A stretch of DNA of 64,000 nucleotides. It comes from Prostheceraeus crozeri (lineage: Eukaryota > Platyhelminthes > Polycladida > Euryleptidae). The stretch spans positions 1 through 64,000 of the forward strand of contig CAJQUW010001708.1 in NCBI GenBank assembly GCA_907163375.1, in the 5' to 3' direction. Below the pieces are notes generated by a model. It saw only the letters and a list, made by a program, of their open reading frames with translations, made no database searches and was not told the DNA's origin. Within the stretch, counting starts at the first letter, position 1, and each line of letters opens with the position of its first letter. This document shows positions 21,667 to 34,052 of this stretch, one piece after another. The translations under genes were made by a program, and so were the position numbers.

Positions 21667-24600
21667 AGGGCCTATACAAGCATGCCGACACGTAAAAGGG
21701 GCAGCATGGGCAAGGATAAAAAAAGGGCATTTTTGCATATTAGCCTATTATACAGGAAAAAATTTATTTTAACGCCTTTATTTATTTTTATATATAATAA
21801 TATATATATAAGGCAGGAAGCACTTACTAGTTTCCGCGCCGCGCGTATTTCCATACTAGGGCGTTGGGTTGTAGATCGTTTTGGATCGAGCTTGATTTCA
21901 TTACATTTATCATCGCTTTGCAATAACAATTAAATGCGGCGGGAATAGTTCAGTCCGTCCATTCGTTATTCCAGTATTAGTCCATAGTCGAGTATGTATC
22001 GGTAATTTATTTGTATCTCAGGATGTTTCGTCAAGCATTTTTTTTTTTATTTGACTTTTTTATTGATTTTTTTGATTTTTTGAATTAAATTTTATTCTTT
22101 CAAATGAACGGAGTTCAAAATTCTTCTTATATCTTATTTATTTTATAAAACAATTGCATAAACATTATTGGCAGTTATATAAACAAAATTATATTATTCC
22201 GTATAAATATGAAATAGAATATGATAAGAAGAATATAAATAAGATGAAAAATAAATGAAATATGACAAGTGATATATCGAAAATCTATATTGTAGGTTTA
22301 CAGTTTATTTACACTTACAGTGACTTAATCTTCTTAATTGTGTGTTATTCTGTAAGTGTACTATATTATAAGGTTATTATACGGAAATTATCTTGGTATC
22401 TAAATTAATACTGAAAATATTATGATATAATATATTTATCTATCAAATAATTATGAAAATTATATAAAAAAAATAATCTACAATCTGTGATAACTCTAAT
22501 GATTTACAAATGATATAAACAAGAAAATATGAGCAGATCAGTAGAGAAGTTCTTTTCTTGAAGAGTCTCGATTCAAATCAGTGATGTGTTTCACAATGTT
22601 ATGATCCTTATAACATCGTTATTGTAAATCCTGCACCAAGACTTGCAAAAGTGATTTTGTTAAAGTCTTGGCTCTGGTCCATGTTTTCTAGTCGTTCATT
22701 TGTCGCGTACTTCTTGCCGCTTGTCCTGTCGCTTAGCTCTCCGCTGTCGCTGAGCTCAGCAGTACTTTTGCATCGTATTTTTTTTTTACGTGGGTTTTTT
22801 TAAATATATTTTTCGTCATAATATATCTTTAATTGATTGTATTCTTGGTTTGAATCTTTTATTCTCAATTTTTTCTTGGGATTCTTCATTCATTTTCTTT
22901 GTTCTATAAACCTTTAGTTCTACTTCATATTATGCTTATTATCTTTGCAAATTGGAAATTTTTGTCAAATGATCAAATACAGTGTTGAAAATATTTTTCC
23001 AAATCATGCCATCTCAGAGTTTGCCATTTATAGAGTCTATCACAATATTTTCAATATCTTTCTATTGATTTTCATCAAAATTAGAATCATTAAAAAAATT
23101 TCTGGGAAATCAATCAAATCAATTATCCTATTATAAATAATCATTTTGGAATTCCGGTAGTTCGATATCTTCCAGGCAGTTCTAATTTTTTCTTATTTTC
23201 TTCTTTTCTGCATTTTTTGCTTTTCTCTTTTCCCCATGATCCATATGTGAATCTGTCATTTAATCTGCCATATCTTTCTTTCTTTTCTGCTCTCGCACTT
23301 ATTCTTCTATCTGTCGTCACTGTTGTTGATTTCTTGAATCGCTGCTTCAAGGTTGATGACGACGATAGCTTCTTGAGCACGTAACATCAGATCTCTTTGC
23401 GTAGTCCTTGAAATATTGGTGCCGTCAATTGATTCACTAAATATCGCTTCTTGAGCACTACTATTCCGCTGTTGTGTCCCTCACCTATTTGTATGGACTT
23501 TTCGCTTTTTCTTTTTTCTTAAGCAGATCTCCCCGTTTATGACAAAAATTATCCTGTCAAATGTGCACGCCTTGCTTTATACATTATTTGTTCTAAAGTG
23601 CACATTGTTTCTAATTTGCACAGGGCAAAATAAAAACATAGAAAATGTAAGAAACCTTGATAAAAGTAAAAAAGGCAACAAAATGTACCATAGAAACACA
23701 ACCCCACATTGTACTCGTACAAAACCACCATAATGTAAGTAAAAAAAAAACAAACCGACAATTAAAAAAAATTGCAACAATTTAAAAAATCTTGCCACCA
23801 AAAAAACTCAATCATGATCAACCCTACCACTTGTCAATCCAAACTTACACATGTATAAACTTGTCCTTTCTGTTCGACAGGAAAAACTCAATGAAAAACA
23901 CTTACAGCGTACTGTAAAAAAAGGATTATTACCCAGCGTACTTGAAAAAGCTTAAACACAAATTGCCCCTCCTAGAAAAGGCAATCAAATTGAAGACAAA
24001 AAAAAAAGCATTGCCGGCGATGCCCCTCTGTGCCTGGCAGCAAGGCCCACCTTTGGGCCTATAGCATAAAATTAAGGGGAAATCAATCAGTTTCAATATA
24101 TCGATAGGAATTGGGAGAATTGGAAATGCATCACTTCAGTTCGTTCTTCAATTCATTTACGGTAAATTCCAAGTTCTCAGTTCAGTGATAGAAGCCGGAA
24201 TATCCCGTTCGCTCAATTCACGCGTTTACCAGTGAAGGACTGAAAACCGCGTTCGCTCACTCACTCACTGAAAAGTTCGAATACACTGCATATATTGTAA
24301 TATAATACCGGTATATATAATATTATAACATGGAATAAAGTAGTATTGATATAGTAGTGTTGATATGATTCTGACAGGCGGACATGAGTTTCACGAATGT
24401 GCGAGCATGAGTAAAGCGCCCATATGAGGAAGTAAATACTTCAAGAAATTCGCCCCAACCTGAATTCAAAATACATCGACGCATATGTGACAGCATTAGT
24501 TTTATGCGTTTGAGATCTCCACATCTGTTCAGATAGTTTAAAAGTGTTGCAATTATGGCTGTAGGCCTATTTCCGATAGGGAAGGATAGAATAAAAATAA

Positions 24601-26313
24601 TGAACAAATGTAAGGGTTCTGCACTGCACTGATATTGCACCAAATGTTCTTTCGTTACAAAAACACCATAGTTTCGTGTATGTTTGCTAGGAAGGCTGGA
24701 CGACACTCATAAGATTAATTATACCGATTTGTTACACGTAATCGTCATTGTTATACAAGAAGTCAACTTTCCCAATGTTTTAATAAGAATTTAAGCAGGT
24801 AAACCATGAATTTATAAAAGGGGTCCACCCCTCTCTAAGGTATCAGAGGTTGTGAAAAATCTCAGGCATAGAGTAGGGATATATAGGTAGAGAGTCGACT
24901 CAAAAATATCTGTATACAGTGAGAATTTTTATATCAAAAGATTCAGTTTTTTGCGGAGATTGCGTTCCCGTGGCCCAGAAAATTATTTGAGCACATTTGA
25001 AAAAAGTCAAAATTTGTCAATTTATATACTACCGAGATGACTCTCCTATATAAGTAGTATGAAACAATTAAATTGGTTGAGGCTAACCTACGGTAGATCA
25101 TAAAGAAAAATAATAATACTATAGGCCTAACTAAAAACTGAAAAAAATATAACTTACTACTGCGTTTTAAATAAAATTATAAATCTAACAACTTACTTAT
25201 GACATTAGCGTCTAAAAAGGAGTTGGATATCAAAAGGAATGAATATTTGATAATAAGCATCCCAACTAGGCGGAAATCAAGCTGATTATCAAGGGAATTT
25301 CAATAATTGTATTATAATGAAAGTCTTAATGAAAAAGTCGCGATATTATTCGTGCTGTCTTGGCTGAAATTTCAAGTTTTTAATTCAATTTTCACCGGCA
25401 TGATTTTATGATTCGATCACTAAATTTATGTTTCATTTCTTGAATCTGAATAGTGATATGGACCCATACATCTTTCAAAGTTAAATGAAGTCATTGTCTT
25501 TGATTATTGATTTTGCTCTGCCAGTGGCAGGTTGCCTGTGATATGATCACGCTTAAGAAAATACTCTTGAGGCTGAGCATGAAAGTGATAGGAACCCATC
25601 GAATTGCTAATTTAACGAACATTAAATCTCCAAGGCTTTCATGACACTGAGAATCTGTAAAATACCATCATTCCGTCTGCATTACAATCATGATCACTCA
25701 ATTCCGTGGCAATTTCTTCACATATAAGGCATATATGGCAATTTCTTCACATATATACAATCTTCATATCTCACATTTGTTGACAATACCACCTGTATCT
25801 CCCTTGAGTTCATTTAATAAAATCGAAAGTGTATACAAGTGTATTAAGGGAAGTGTATTAAGGGATTTAATAAATGCGGAGTTACCACTCTACCTAATAT
25901 ACCTACTCTATGATCTCAGGTCTCTGGAGATGAATGCATAGAAATCCAACACTCCATAATAATAATGAAGGACTAGAATAGACATGGATATTAAAAACGA
26001 CAGTACGTCGTGGACATGTGCTGTCACTTCAAGTGCACTAAATGATCGCAGCTTCCAGTGGTTGACAGTCTGACACTGGGAAGGCATCGGTAGTTTATTA
26101 GTATGCTTATTCACAATTGTCATCATTTTTCTTGATATGTGAAAGCATTTTGATAAAATAACTTACAGTAAATCGTCTTGCGGCAAGAATATACAACAGC
26201 TGCATGTTTCAACAATGAAATTCCCCTTAATATTAAGTAACACTGACCTAGATCGTCGCCTAAATGATCGCCGAGATGACCATCAACAAGCGGTTATTGT
26301 ACTTCGGTTCATT
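21667..26313. other. XDH intron, AT-rich, unassigned
   Basis: Very AT-rich at 22000-22500 and 22780-23120, with T-runs near 22040 and A-runs near 23740-23780. A K/E/R-rich minus-strand frame at 23141-23380 and a 127-codon minus frame at 24323-24706 show no domain. The phrase GGCAATTTCTTCACATAT is repeated at about 25709 and 25738. No gene is recognised. Confidence 0.5.
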
Positions 26314-26941
26314 CGGTACTTATGGGTTATCTCCCCCCCCCAGGTTTTCAAATTTGTCCAAAATCTGCAAATATATATCAATCATCACCAAACTTCAGGT
26401 AGATGTACTTAAGCATATTTTCTACCTGCATACAAAATTTTATGCAGATCAGACGAGTACTTTTTGCATGAGAGACGACTATGGGAAGTGTAGCGAAATC
26501 AACAGCTTGATCTAACTTCGTCTGTTCGACGCATTATTGTAACTCGTGTGTGCATTGTTCTCTCTCCCTCTTCTTCTCATCCACTGCTGTTTGAAATCTT
26601 CCCACGACCACTACTTTACTATACCTTTTTTAAGTCAAGCATATATAAGGGATGTGGCCTGGTCATCATCGCTTCACGAGTTGTCGGGAAATGACTTTGT
26701 TGACCTCAAGTGCTTTCTGCTCCGACGGTGAGGTCAGAAGAAGTCAAATCAAGCTGTTGGCATCGCTGCACTTCAAGTTATCGCTCCTAATTCAAAAGTG
26801 CTTGTCCGATTTGCCGAAAATTTGGAGTGTGGGTAGAGAATAACCTCACTTACGTGTGCTTAAAGTTTTGTGACGATTGATTCATTTCTACGGATTTTAG
26901 ACAAATTTGAAAACGTGGGGAGAGATGACCCATAAGTACCG
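26314..26941. mobile_element. 628-bp foldback element
   Basis: The left end CGGTACTTATGGGTTATCTC is mirrored by the right end at 26922-26941, and the match continues inward for about 90 bp on each side (to about 26410 and from about 26852) with scattered differences. A run of nine C's interrupts the left arm. No coding domain is inside. A convincing target duplication was not found. Confidence 0.7.
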
Positions 26942-27073
26942 TCCATTCTAGTCTCATTTACTTAAACAAAGCGAAAGTCGGGTTTCTGTTGTTCAATGTG
27001 TAAGAAAGGTCTACAGATGATGTTGAGCATTTAAAATATCTCTCATCAAAATAACATTTTTCAATGATTTCAG

Positions 27074-27201
27074 GCAATCTTTGTCGATGCACGGGTTACC
27101 GGTCAATCATAGAAGGATTCAAAACTTTCAAAAAAGACGGCTGCTGCGGTGGTAGCGTGAATGGTGAATGCTGCATGAATGGCAATACCATGTCAAATGA
27201 A
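27074..27201 (+). CDS. XDH: Xanthine dehydrogenase exon: end of second Fe-S domain
   Basis: After TTTCAG at 27073 the exon reads (G)[18 protein letters not shown] and KKDGCCGG, then a Cys-containing linker ending NTMSNE before GTAAGT at 27202. C-R-C supplies the last two ligands of the second 2Fe-2S cluster. Phase fits the exon at 15746 exactly (one base plus two). The preceding intron is about 11.3 kb because of the Kolobok and the inverted repeat. Confidence 0.95.
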
Positions 27202-27745
27202 GTAAGTATGTTTCAATGTTCAATTATGAAATGACTAGAAGCAGATGCAATTTATTGGCATCATTTGCTACAAGGATGGCTTCCTCGTACGAGCCGCAGA
27301 TGTCACTGAAAAATACTGACAATCCCTGAATATTGTTGATTTTTTGAAAACTCCTATAATACCAGAGAGGAATGACATTAATATTATACATCAATCTTAA
27401 AGAAAAAAAATCAGAAATTGAAATGGATTAATTTTTATTCTGAAAATATGATATTTTTCCAGTCATAGATTTTGAACGACTGCACCAACGCGTGTTCTTG
27501 TGTTTTTGTCCGGCACATTGTTATCCGTCATTTGTTTGAGTTCCTGTAGATGTTGAGAATCATATTCGCTTCATTTTTATATCAGCGGAATCGTCTCTGT
27601 GTGCTGAATTTGTTTATAATGCTGCTGCATCTGGTGCTTATCCCTTATATTGTTTTTTGTGGTTTTTCTGTCCAGTAAGGAGTTGGTCAGCTGATCTCTG
27701 TTCATCGCTCTCTACGGTATGCCCACAGAATTAGATCATTTTCAT

Positions 27746-28175
27746 ACACCCCTGTCTATATAGCTAAACCCACTTAGATTTGGCGAGCCTCTTAATGTCG
27801 GCAAACACAAACATTTTGAGCTACTTTATCCACATTCAACCATATTCTCACATGCATTGCGATTAGATGCATGATAAAAGCACATGCACACTATAGGAAA
27901 TGACCTGAAGACATTCCATGCCAAAAATTATAACTCTGGGTTAAGTACTTTTCGTTAAATCATAGAAAATATACAAAATTTCATTTTAGCCAAAAACTGC
28001 AATCTGCGTCCCATTGGATTTGCATGTGTTTTTCTTTGATCCTGTCTGACAAGAAGAGGAACTCACTAGAACTCGGCAGACGTGCCGATTTGTAGTAGGC
28101 ATAGGGTGCACATCATTCTGTGAAAGTCTCACTTTCGGTCTCGTTCCCTGCAGAAACTCGTTCTGGCTGCCGGAC
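27746..28175. mobile_element. Half copy of the 724-bp foldback, with inverted loop
   Basis: 27902-28175 matches the right arm 7062-7344 and ends TCTGGCTGCCGGAC followed by TA. The segment before it (27746-27890) matches the loop 6906-7061 but in reverse complement, so the loop is flipped relative to the arm. The left arm is missing. Confidence 0.8.
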
Positions 28176-28197
28176 TACCAGTTCTGAATATTATACC

Positions 28198-28718
28198 CAC
28201 AGAATTAGACAGGTTGTCTCTTCTTCCGTTTGACAAGAAGGGAAGCATTGGAACATGTAACGTTATTGAAATGGCACAATCTGCTAACATAATACCATAG
28301 CAATCGAACAATGAGCAACCAGTTCAACATTAAACACGCCAAATTGTGCAAAGTTTCAGTGACTGTTATCAACCGGATCACGCAGCAAAGAGACACAGAC
28401 GATGTCAAGTTCTACAGAGAAGTTTGTGAACGTTTTTTCATACGCCTGCTAACGTTTTTAATAATGATCGGAGGTCCCAACATTATCGAGAAAACTTTTG
28501 CGCATTGATCTGAATTCTTCGAATCTGAAGGAATCGCGGCGATCGGACATCTTGAAGGAATTCACAGAAATCCGCAAGCGACGCGCGACTATTTTTCCTA
28601 TCTCTGTAAGGTATTAGAAATTTCTTTTTGCCTACTTATTAAGTTCCTGCATGTGCCATCTGTTTGAATCAGTTTGCACTTCTAGCAAAGTGATATAATT
28701 AAACAATCTAATTCTGTG
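28198..28718 (+). mobile_element. 521-bp element, copy 2, with 8-bp target duplication
   Basis: Same TIRs and length as copy 1, flanked by ATTATACC on both sides (28190-28197 and 28719-28726). The 65-codon frame is at 28311-28508. High identity to copy 1 marks both as recent. Confidence 0.9.
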
Positions 28719-28739
28719 ATTATACCAATTCATCGTGGT

Positions 28740-29290
28740 GGTCGTGGTGTGTCTCTAATGTGTTATTTCTAGCATCAGTCGTCAACTATTGATCTCTCTT
28801 TGCTTCTCATTTGATTGTTGTAAGACGTGTGTTTTACGGCTGGGACTTTCAGCTGCTATTCTACGATTAGCTGTTATCAGAATCTGAACCTATGACGCTC
28901 CTCGCCGGAAATTTTTTCATTATCGATTTTTGATCACGTGGTGCTTGCGTATTGGTGATGCTATTCTCAGGTCATGCCCTCTCCTGTGCGTGGAAGAGAA
29001 ACAAGGTCAAATTCGCATTCTGTCTTGTTATGTCTGAAATTCGGACATTGATTGAATCGTCGAAGAATGAGGTGATTGTGTCTCTGACAACAGAAATAAA
29101 TCACTTGACGGACGAAATTAAATCTCTTACACAGCGTGTGGACTATTTAGAGATAGAAAATACATCTTTGAAAGATTCGTGCAAGCGCAGGGGAAAGCAT
29201 GATTGCATGTATCGTTGCGGAAATCGAGCTGTGGAAAAATAGAGAGTCAAGCGTTATTGTTTTTGCCATCGAAGAGAATATCGCACATCG
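28740..29290 (+). pseudogene. Probable LINE 5' end with ORF1-like coiled coil
   Basis: The frame at 28952-29242 includes SEIRTLIESSKNEVIVSLTT and EINHLTDEIKSLTQRVDYLE, a heptad pattern like the coiled coil of non-LTR ORF1 proteins; a nearby frame gives SSVIVFAIEEN, which resembles the start of the RRM that follows. The two parts are in different frames, so the copy is broken. No reverse transcriptase follows: the next sequence is a partial 521-family element. Confidence 0.5.
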
Positions 29291-29639
29291 CTGTCTGTCT
29301 ATATTCATCCACTATGCAGTGAAGAATGCTGAGAGGATGATGAAATCATCAGGTGAACCAATTATCGCATGCATGCTATTTTTTTATAGTGATGGGAGGG
29401 ACCATTATGGAGAAACTTGTGCGCAGTGATCTGAATTCTTCGAATCTGAAAGAATCGTGGCAATCGAAGCACTTTAATGGAATTTACTGCAATCCACAAG
29501 CGACGCACGACTTTTTTCAACTCTCTGTAGGGTATTAGGTATTCCTTTTTGCCAACTTACTAAGTTTTAGCATATGTCACCGTTTTGAATAAGTCTGCAC
29601 TTCTAGGAAACTGAAAGAGCAAAACAATCTAATTCTGTG
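29290..29639 (+). mobile_element. 521-bp family, partial copy (right part only)
   Basis: Matches the right part of the 32302-32888 copy (CAGTGATCTGAATTCTTCG at about 29424) and ends AATCTAATTCTGTG at 29639. The left end is not found; a CACAGAATTAGAT at 27724 has the same TIR but its flanks do not match as a target duplication. Confidence 0.7.
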
Positions 29640-32293
29640 GCCAAAACGAATGCTTTGGAAACTCTTCTCATAGAGAGCGATAAAGGTTCTCTCACAAATA
29701 ATTGCGTTTTTAAGACTTCGCTAAAATTCTTTTAATGGCAGTGACATTTCATCACTTTTTTCCTGTGGTTGTGTAGGTGTTACGGAGTTGTCTGACTGTC
29801 GGGTCACTTTTACTTCATGCATTCGGACGAGTTAGAGGCTGGCTGATACAAATGTATCAATGTATGCTTACAAATGTATTATCATGCCGTACAAAGCTGA
29901 CATCTGTTATCTGTCCGTGAATGCAATCTGTTATCATTGGTGAAAAATACCGAAATATTGGGAGTTACAGCATTTCTTTTAATTCCTGAAAAAACCAGCA
30001 ACAATTGAAAGTATTAGACATTGCACTAGGCATGACCTCACTACAACTTATGCAGCTTTAAGACTCAGAGATCGATAGGTAGCATGAATCACATGTGGTC
30101 AATTTATTGAAGGCGGAATTTGCTTGAAAAGGTAATTTGTGTTTTTTTTTGGCCAGGAAGTCAAAGCTGCTGAATCAAACATGCAAGTGTCACAACACGA
30201 CTAAGTCCAGCCTTTCTCAAGAGGCTATGGCATCATTATCATCATCATTAAGTCGCATATTCGAATTGAAGGTGGCGCACCATGTTCGCTGTTTTTCTCG
30301 ATCATATGATTTTCATTTTAAGTTCACCGATGGTTCTAGCTGCGATCCAAGTTTTTAGGTGATTTCACCAAGTTCTCCTCTGTCTCTTTTTCCAACGATC
30401 ATTCCTGTCATCAACGTGCCATTACTGCTTCTCAAAACATGACAAGCAAAATTCAAGTTTCCCCCTAGCCAATTTCACTGCAAAGTAATTTTTACTTTCG
30501 AAAAAACCTGACTAGAACATCTCCATGGCCTTCAGAAATTGCTTCACTCTTCTGTTGGTGACATGTTCAACGCATTTAATTTTTAAGACTCTTCTACAAC
30601 ACCACATGTGACGCATTTATCTTCGAGTATTATATTTGGTTCGTGTATGTCCAAGCCTCGCTTCCAAGGGCAATGCTGATTTTACATAGCGATCTGAGAG
30701 CCTTTTCTCCCATGGGATTGACGCATCTCGTCGAAGAACTCGTGTCAGCGCGCTGTTTTCACCTACTTCCCCCCCCTGACGAGGAGTGAAACCGGTCAGG
30801 GATTGTAAATAGTTTTAACTTATTTTTTACTGGCATTGCAATAGACAAGGACCGTACAACAGTGTTTTCTGAAATTATGTTGAGATTACTGTACTACAAG
30901 TTGGTTTTATTTTGTTCCGAAGTATCTCAAAATGAATATCCAAGAAGTTGCAATTAAGTTGCGAAGTAATAAAATTGCTTCACATCTCAGTACGTAAGCG
31001 CTCCTGGAAACATGATGGACAGATAAGAAGTATAAGCAAGCTTGAAGGCTGGAAAGCTAGATATCAGTAGCACAACAGAAGTTGGTAGGAAAGAAGGAGT
31101 GAGGAAGAAGCTCCCGACGTTCAATTTTTCCACTTAAGCTAAAACATTTCTTTCATGTAATTAAGGTGTGCCGAGAGCCATCGACAGCTCGTGTATTTTA
31201 CAATGGAGTGTGGAATTAAACAGATGGAGAAATCCGAAATAATGACTCCTCAATCAATGAACTCATCTAGAAGAATATTCAGCATTTTTGAAAGCATTGT
31301 ACTTTTATCAGGCTTTCGTACCATCGCACTACATTGTTGATATATTCTCTCATTATTCAAGTGCAATTCGCGAAAGAAACAAATTCAAATATGCATGCAT
31401 TTGCATACCCTGTTTGATGGAACATTTTACCATTTTCAGCATAACTATGACCTTATGTTTTTTTTTCTGGAGAGACAGCAACTTTTGGAACAGTTAACAA
31501 AAAATCAGTTACCTTCCATAAGCGTTGGGAGTTTGGTTTGTCGGTGTATGACAGAATACTGTACATATAGAATACAGAATAATGTCTTAATTACGCCTAA
31601 TTGTTTTAAGAGATGCAATATCGGAGAATATGTGACCTGATTGTCAATGAAAACCCATCAAAGCCACCATTTGACTTAATCAATTCAATTAATGGCTAAG
31701 AATTTGATGACGATGCTTAAATATCTCGTCACAAAATTCGACAATGTCTGGAGGCATTACACTTCGAATACAACTCAGGGGACGGGGTTGCTGCACTCAC
31801 ATGTTTCTGGAAAAGTTCATGGCCACCTGTCAAGTGTAGAATTAAGAGGCTGCCCGACGACTACAGGTTCGCAATGTAAGCAACAAGATTTCCTTTCTGC
31901 CTTTGAATAGTTGCATTGGTAAGAAACTGTCGGTATGTTGGAAGCCAACTGCGTGTGCTTTCCTTCTCTTCATTTCTTTCACGCTCTTCTTCTTATTTGC
32001 TCTTTCAATTAGATGTGGTGAACTTTTATTTCTGCTTTGAAGTTTTCGGCATTATAAGAACGCAACACTACCCCCAAGCATAGTATGACTTGTTTTAAAA
32101 AGTTCGGGAGCCATGCGCAGTGAATTAAAGGATAATGCGATTGTTCTAATGATAGGCACAGTCTGAATCGATTCGGCATGAGAATGCCCATGAATTAACC
32201 TATCGAATTCTTCAATGTCTGTATCAATACCGTGAGTGTTCGGATGATGATAGTTTCCGCTGAACAGTGCACAAATTTGCAAGCATCAAGTGG
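29640..32293. other. XDH intron, unassigned
   Basis: I see no gene or transposon ends. Short frames at 30137-30358, 31288-31640 and 31692-31910 have no domain. Confidence 0.5.
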
Positions 32294-32301
32294 ATCTGAA
32301 T

Positions 32302-32888
32302 CACAGAATTCATCTGCGCGCGCTTCGGTTTCCTAGAAAGGAAGAATTGTATGTAATCTTAATGTCGAAATGGCACAACTTGCTCCTTCTCGAATGGATA
32401 ATTCGTGTATCATTTGCTATTGGAAATGACAAACAATACGCTGTCAGCAGAGGACATCAGAGCCAGTGAGAGATGCGTGCGTGCTGTGATATCACTTCGC
32501 ACACACCAAAACACACATCCCTGTCTTGGCTTCGATTCAATGTATGCATACACATTGAGCAATGCCGAGGAGAGGACGTGAAATCATCAAGTGAACTAAT
32601 TTTCGTACGCCTGCTACTTTCTTTAATAATGATCGGAAGGGCCAACATTATGGAGAAAACTTGTGGGCAATGATCTGAAGTCTTCGAATCTGAAGGAATT
32701 TTAGCAATCGAAGCACTTTGCTGGAACTCACATTAATCCGCAAGCGACGCACAACTTTTTTTCCTATCTCTGTAAGGTATTAGGAATTCCTTCTTGCCCA
32801 CTTAATAGGTTCCTCTATGTGCCGTCAGTTTCGTATTAATCACACTTGTAGCAAACCGAAGCAGATAAACAAAATATTTAATTCTGTG
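32302..32888 (+). mobile_element. 521-bp family, copy 3 (587 bp)
   Basis: Starts CACAGAATTC and ends ATTCTGTG, flanked by the exact 8-bp duplication ATCTGAAT (32294-32301 and 32889-32896). More diverged than copies 1 and 2, and longer in its middle. The right third still matches well. Confidence 0.85.
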
Positions 32889-32896
32889 ATCTGAAT

Positions 32897-33557
32897 AGAC
32901 ATTGTGACATGAATGACTTACCTTGCTTTATTTATAAATTTCGGAAGCCTTATGAAAGCTTTATAAAGTCTATGAGACGAAAAATGTTTTTTTTCGTCAC
33001 GACGTTACATGGTTCAGATCAACATGTCAACATGTCTTTTGTCAATTTTAAAGGCCTTGTACATCACGTTAGAGAAGCCTGTATTTTGTGCACAAAAGGA
33101 ATTAGTTTGGCAGCTTTCTCGGCCATGGTGAGCCATATTCACATAGTCTTTCTATAGTCATCAAAAGCTATATAGTCATATAGCATTTCTGAACATTGTC
33201 ATTCAGTATTTTTCTTGGGTACACCTTGATAAGACCAGGCGAAAGATCTCGGTGTTGACTTTATCTTTTCTTTAACTTTGAATATAATGACTTCGAGCAC
33301 TTTTTCTTTATAAGACAACAACTAGATTCAAATGTTTTTCACAGGGAAGTGACATTGCTTTCGAAGAAGTTCTTGATTTTGACTCGAATAAGTAGCAAAT
33401 ATCTGCTTTGTTTGAATAAATTTAATATATATACTCATTGACAAAATTTTTGAAACATTTATTTCTTTAACTTCTTTCAGATACTTTCATATTACTAGGC
33501 CCACAGCAAAGAGCAAATTTTGAAAATAATGAATTTTCAATTTTCTTGTCTTTATTG
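32897..33557. other. XDH intron, unassigned
   Basis: No gene recognised. An 82-codon frame at 32909-33157 has no domain. Confidence 0.5.
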
Positions 33558-33627
33558 ATTATTATTGCCTTGACAACTGATGTGTGGTAGTGAGGGTTTG
33601 ATCCTGCCAATTGACAGAGTCGCGTAA

Positions 33628-33701
33628 GTGGCTCGTAGCTCAGTTGGTTAGAGCACAGGTCTAGTTAACCTTGGTCGTAGGTTCGAATCCTACCAGCCGC
33701 A
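33628..33701 (+). tRNA. tRNA-like sequence, anticodon AGT (Thr-like)
   Basis: A cloverleaf can be drawn: D-arm GCTC/GAGC around AGTTGGTTA (A box), anticodon stem AGGT/ACCT with loop CTAGTTA, T-arm GTAGG/CCTAC around TTCGAAT (B box). The acceptor strand GTGGCTCG pairs with CAGCCGC only if one C is bulged, so it is probably a tRNA-derived repeat or pseudogene rather than a working tRNA. No T-run terminator follows immediately. Confidence 0.6.
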
Positions 33702-33925
33702 CATCTTTTGCAATGCAATTTGATCTATCGTTTATTTAATTTCATTGTTGTAAATTGCATTCACGACATGGCTTAAGATGCTTTGGTGGACAATCGATCC
33801 CCGCTACTTGTCTTAATGTCGGCGGTCACAATTGTGACGAGTTATTTATTCATTGATTATTATTGCCTTGACAACTGATGTGTGGTGGTGAGGGTTTGAT
33901 CCTGCCAATTGACAGAGTCGCGTAA

Positions 33926-33999
33926 GTGGCTCGTAGCTCAGTTGGTTAGAGCACAGGTCTAGTTAACCTTGGTCGTAGGTTCGAATCCTAACAGCCGCA
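33926..33999 (+). tRNA. tRNA-like sequence, second tandem copy
   Basis: Identical to the copy at 33628 except that the T-stem 3' side is CCTAA, which loses one pair. The same bulged C is in the acceptor stem. It lies in the second tandem unit. Confidence 0.55.
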
Positions 34000-34052
34000 C
34001 ATCTTTTGCATGGCAATTTGATCTATCGTTTATTTAATTTCATTGTTGTTAA

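Larger units (their letters stand above)
33558..34052 (+). repeat. Tandem repeat of about 298 bp carrying a tRNA-like gene
   Basis: A unit starting GATTATTATTGCCTTGACAA at 33558 begins again at 33855; the second unit is cut after about 198 bp. Both contain a tRNA-like sequence about 70 bp in. The same unit, inverted, is at about 45076-45342. The high identity suggests recent spread, by tandem duplication, by retroposition of a tRNA-derived SINE, or both. Confidence 0.85.

Noticed and set aside
22000-22500. Very AT-rich stretch as a possible replication origin or scaffold attachment region
   Set aside because: AT-richness alone is not evidence in this AT-rich genome.
23141-23380. K/E/R-rich minus-strand frame that looks like a splicing-type basic protein
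   Set aside because: Low-complexity pyrimidine-rich DNA on the other strand; no conserved motif.
24323-24706. 127-codon minus-strand frame in the XDH intron
   Set aside because: Longest frame of the area but without any recognisable motif, repeat link or splice context.
33558-34052. CRISPR-like direct repeats
   Set aside because: Only two units of about 298 bp with a tRNA inside; no short repeat-spacer pattern, and the genome is animal.
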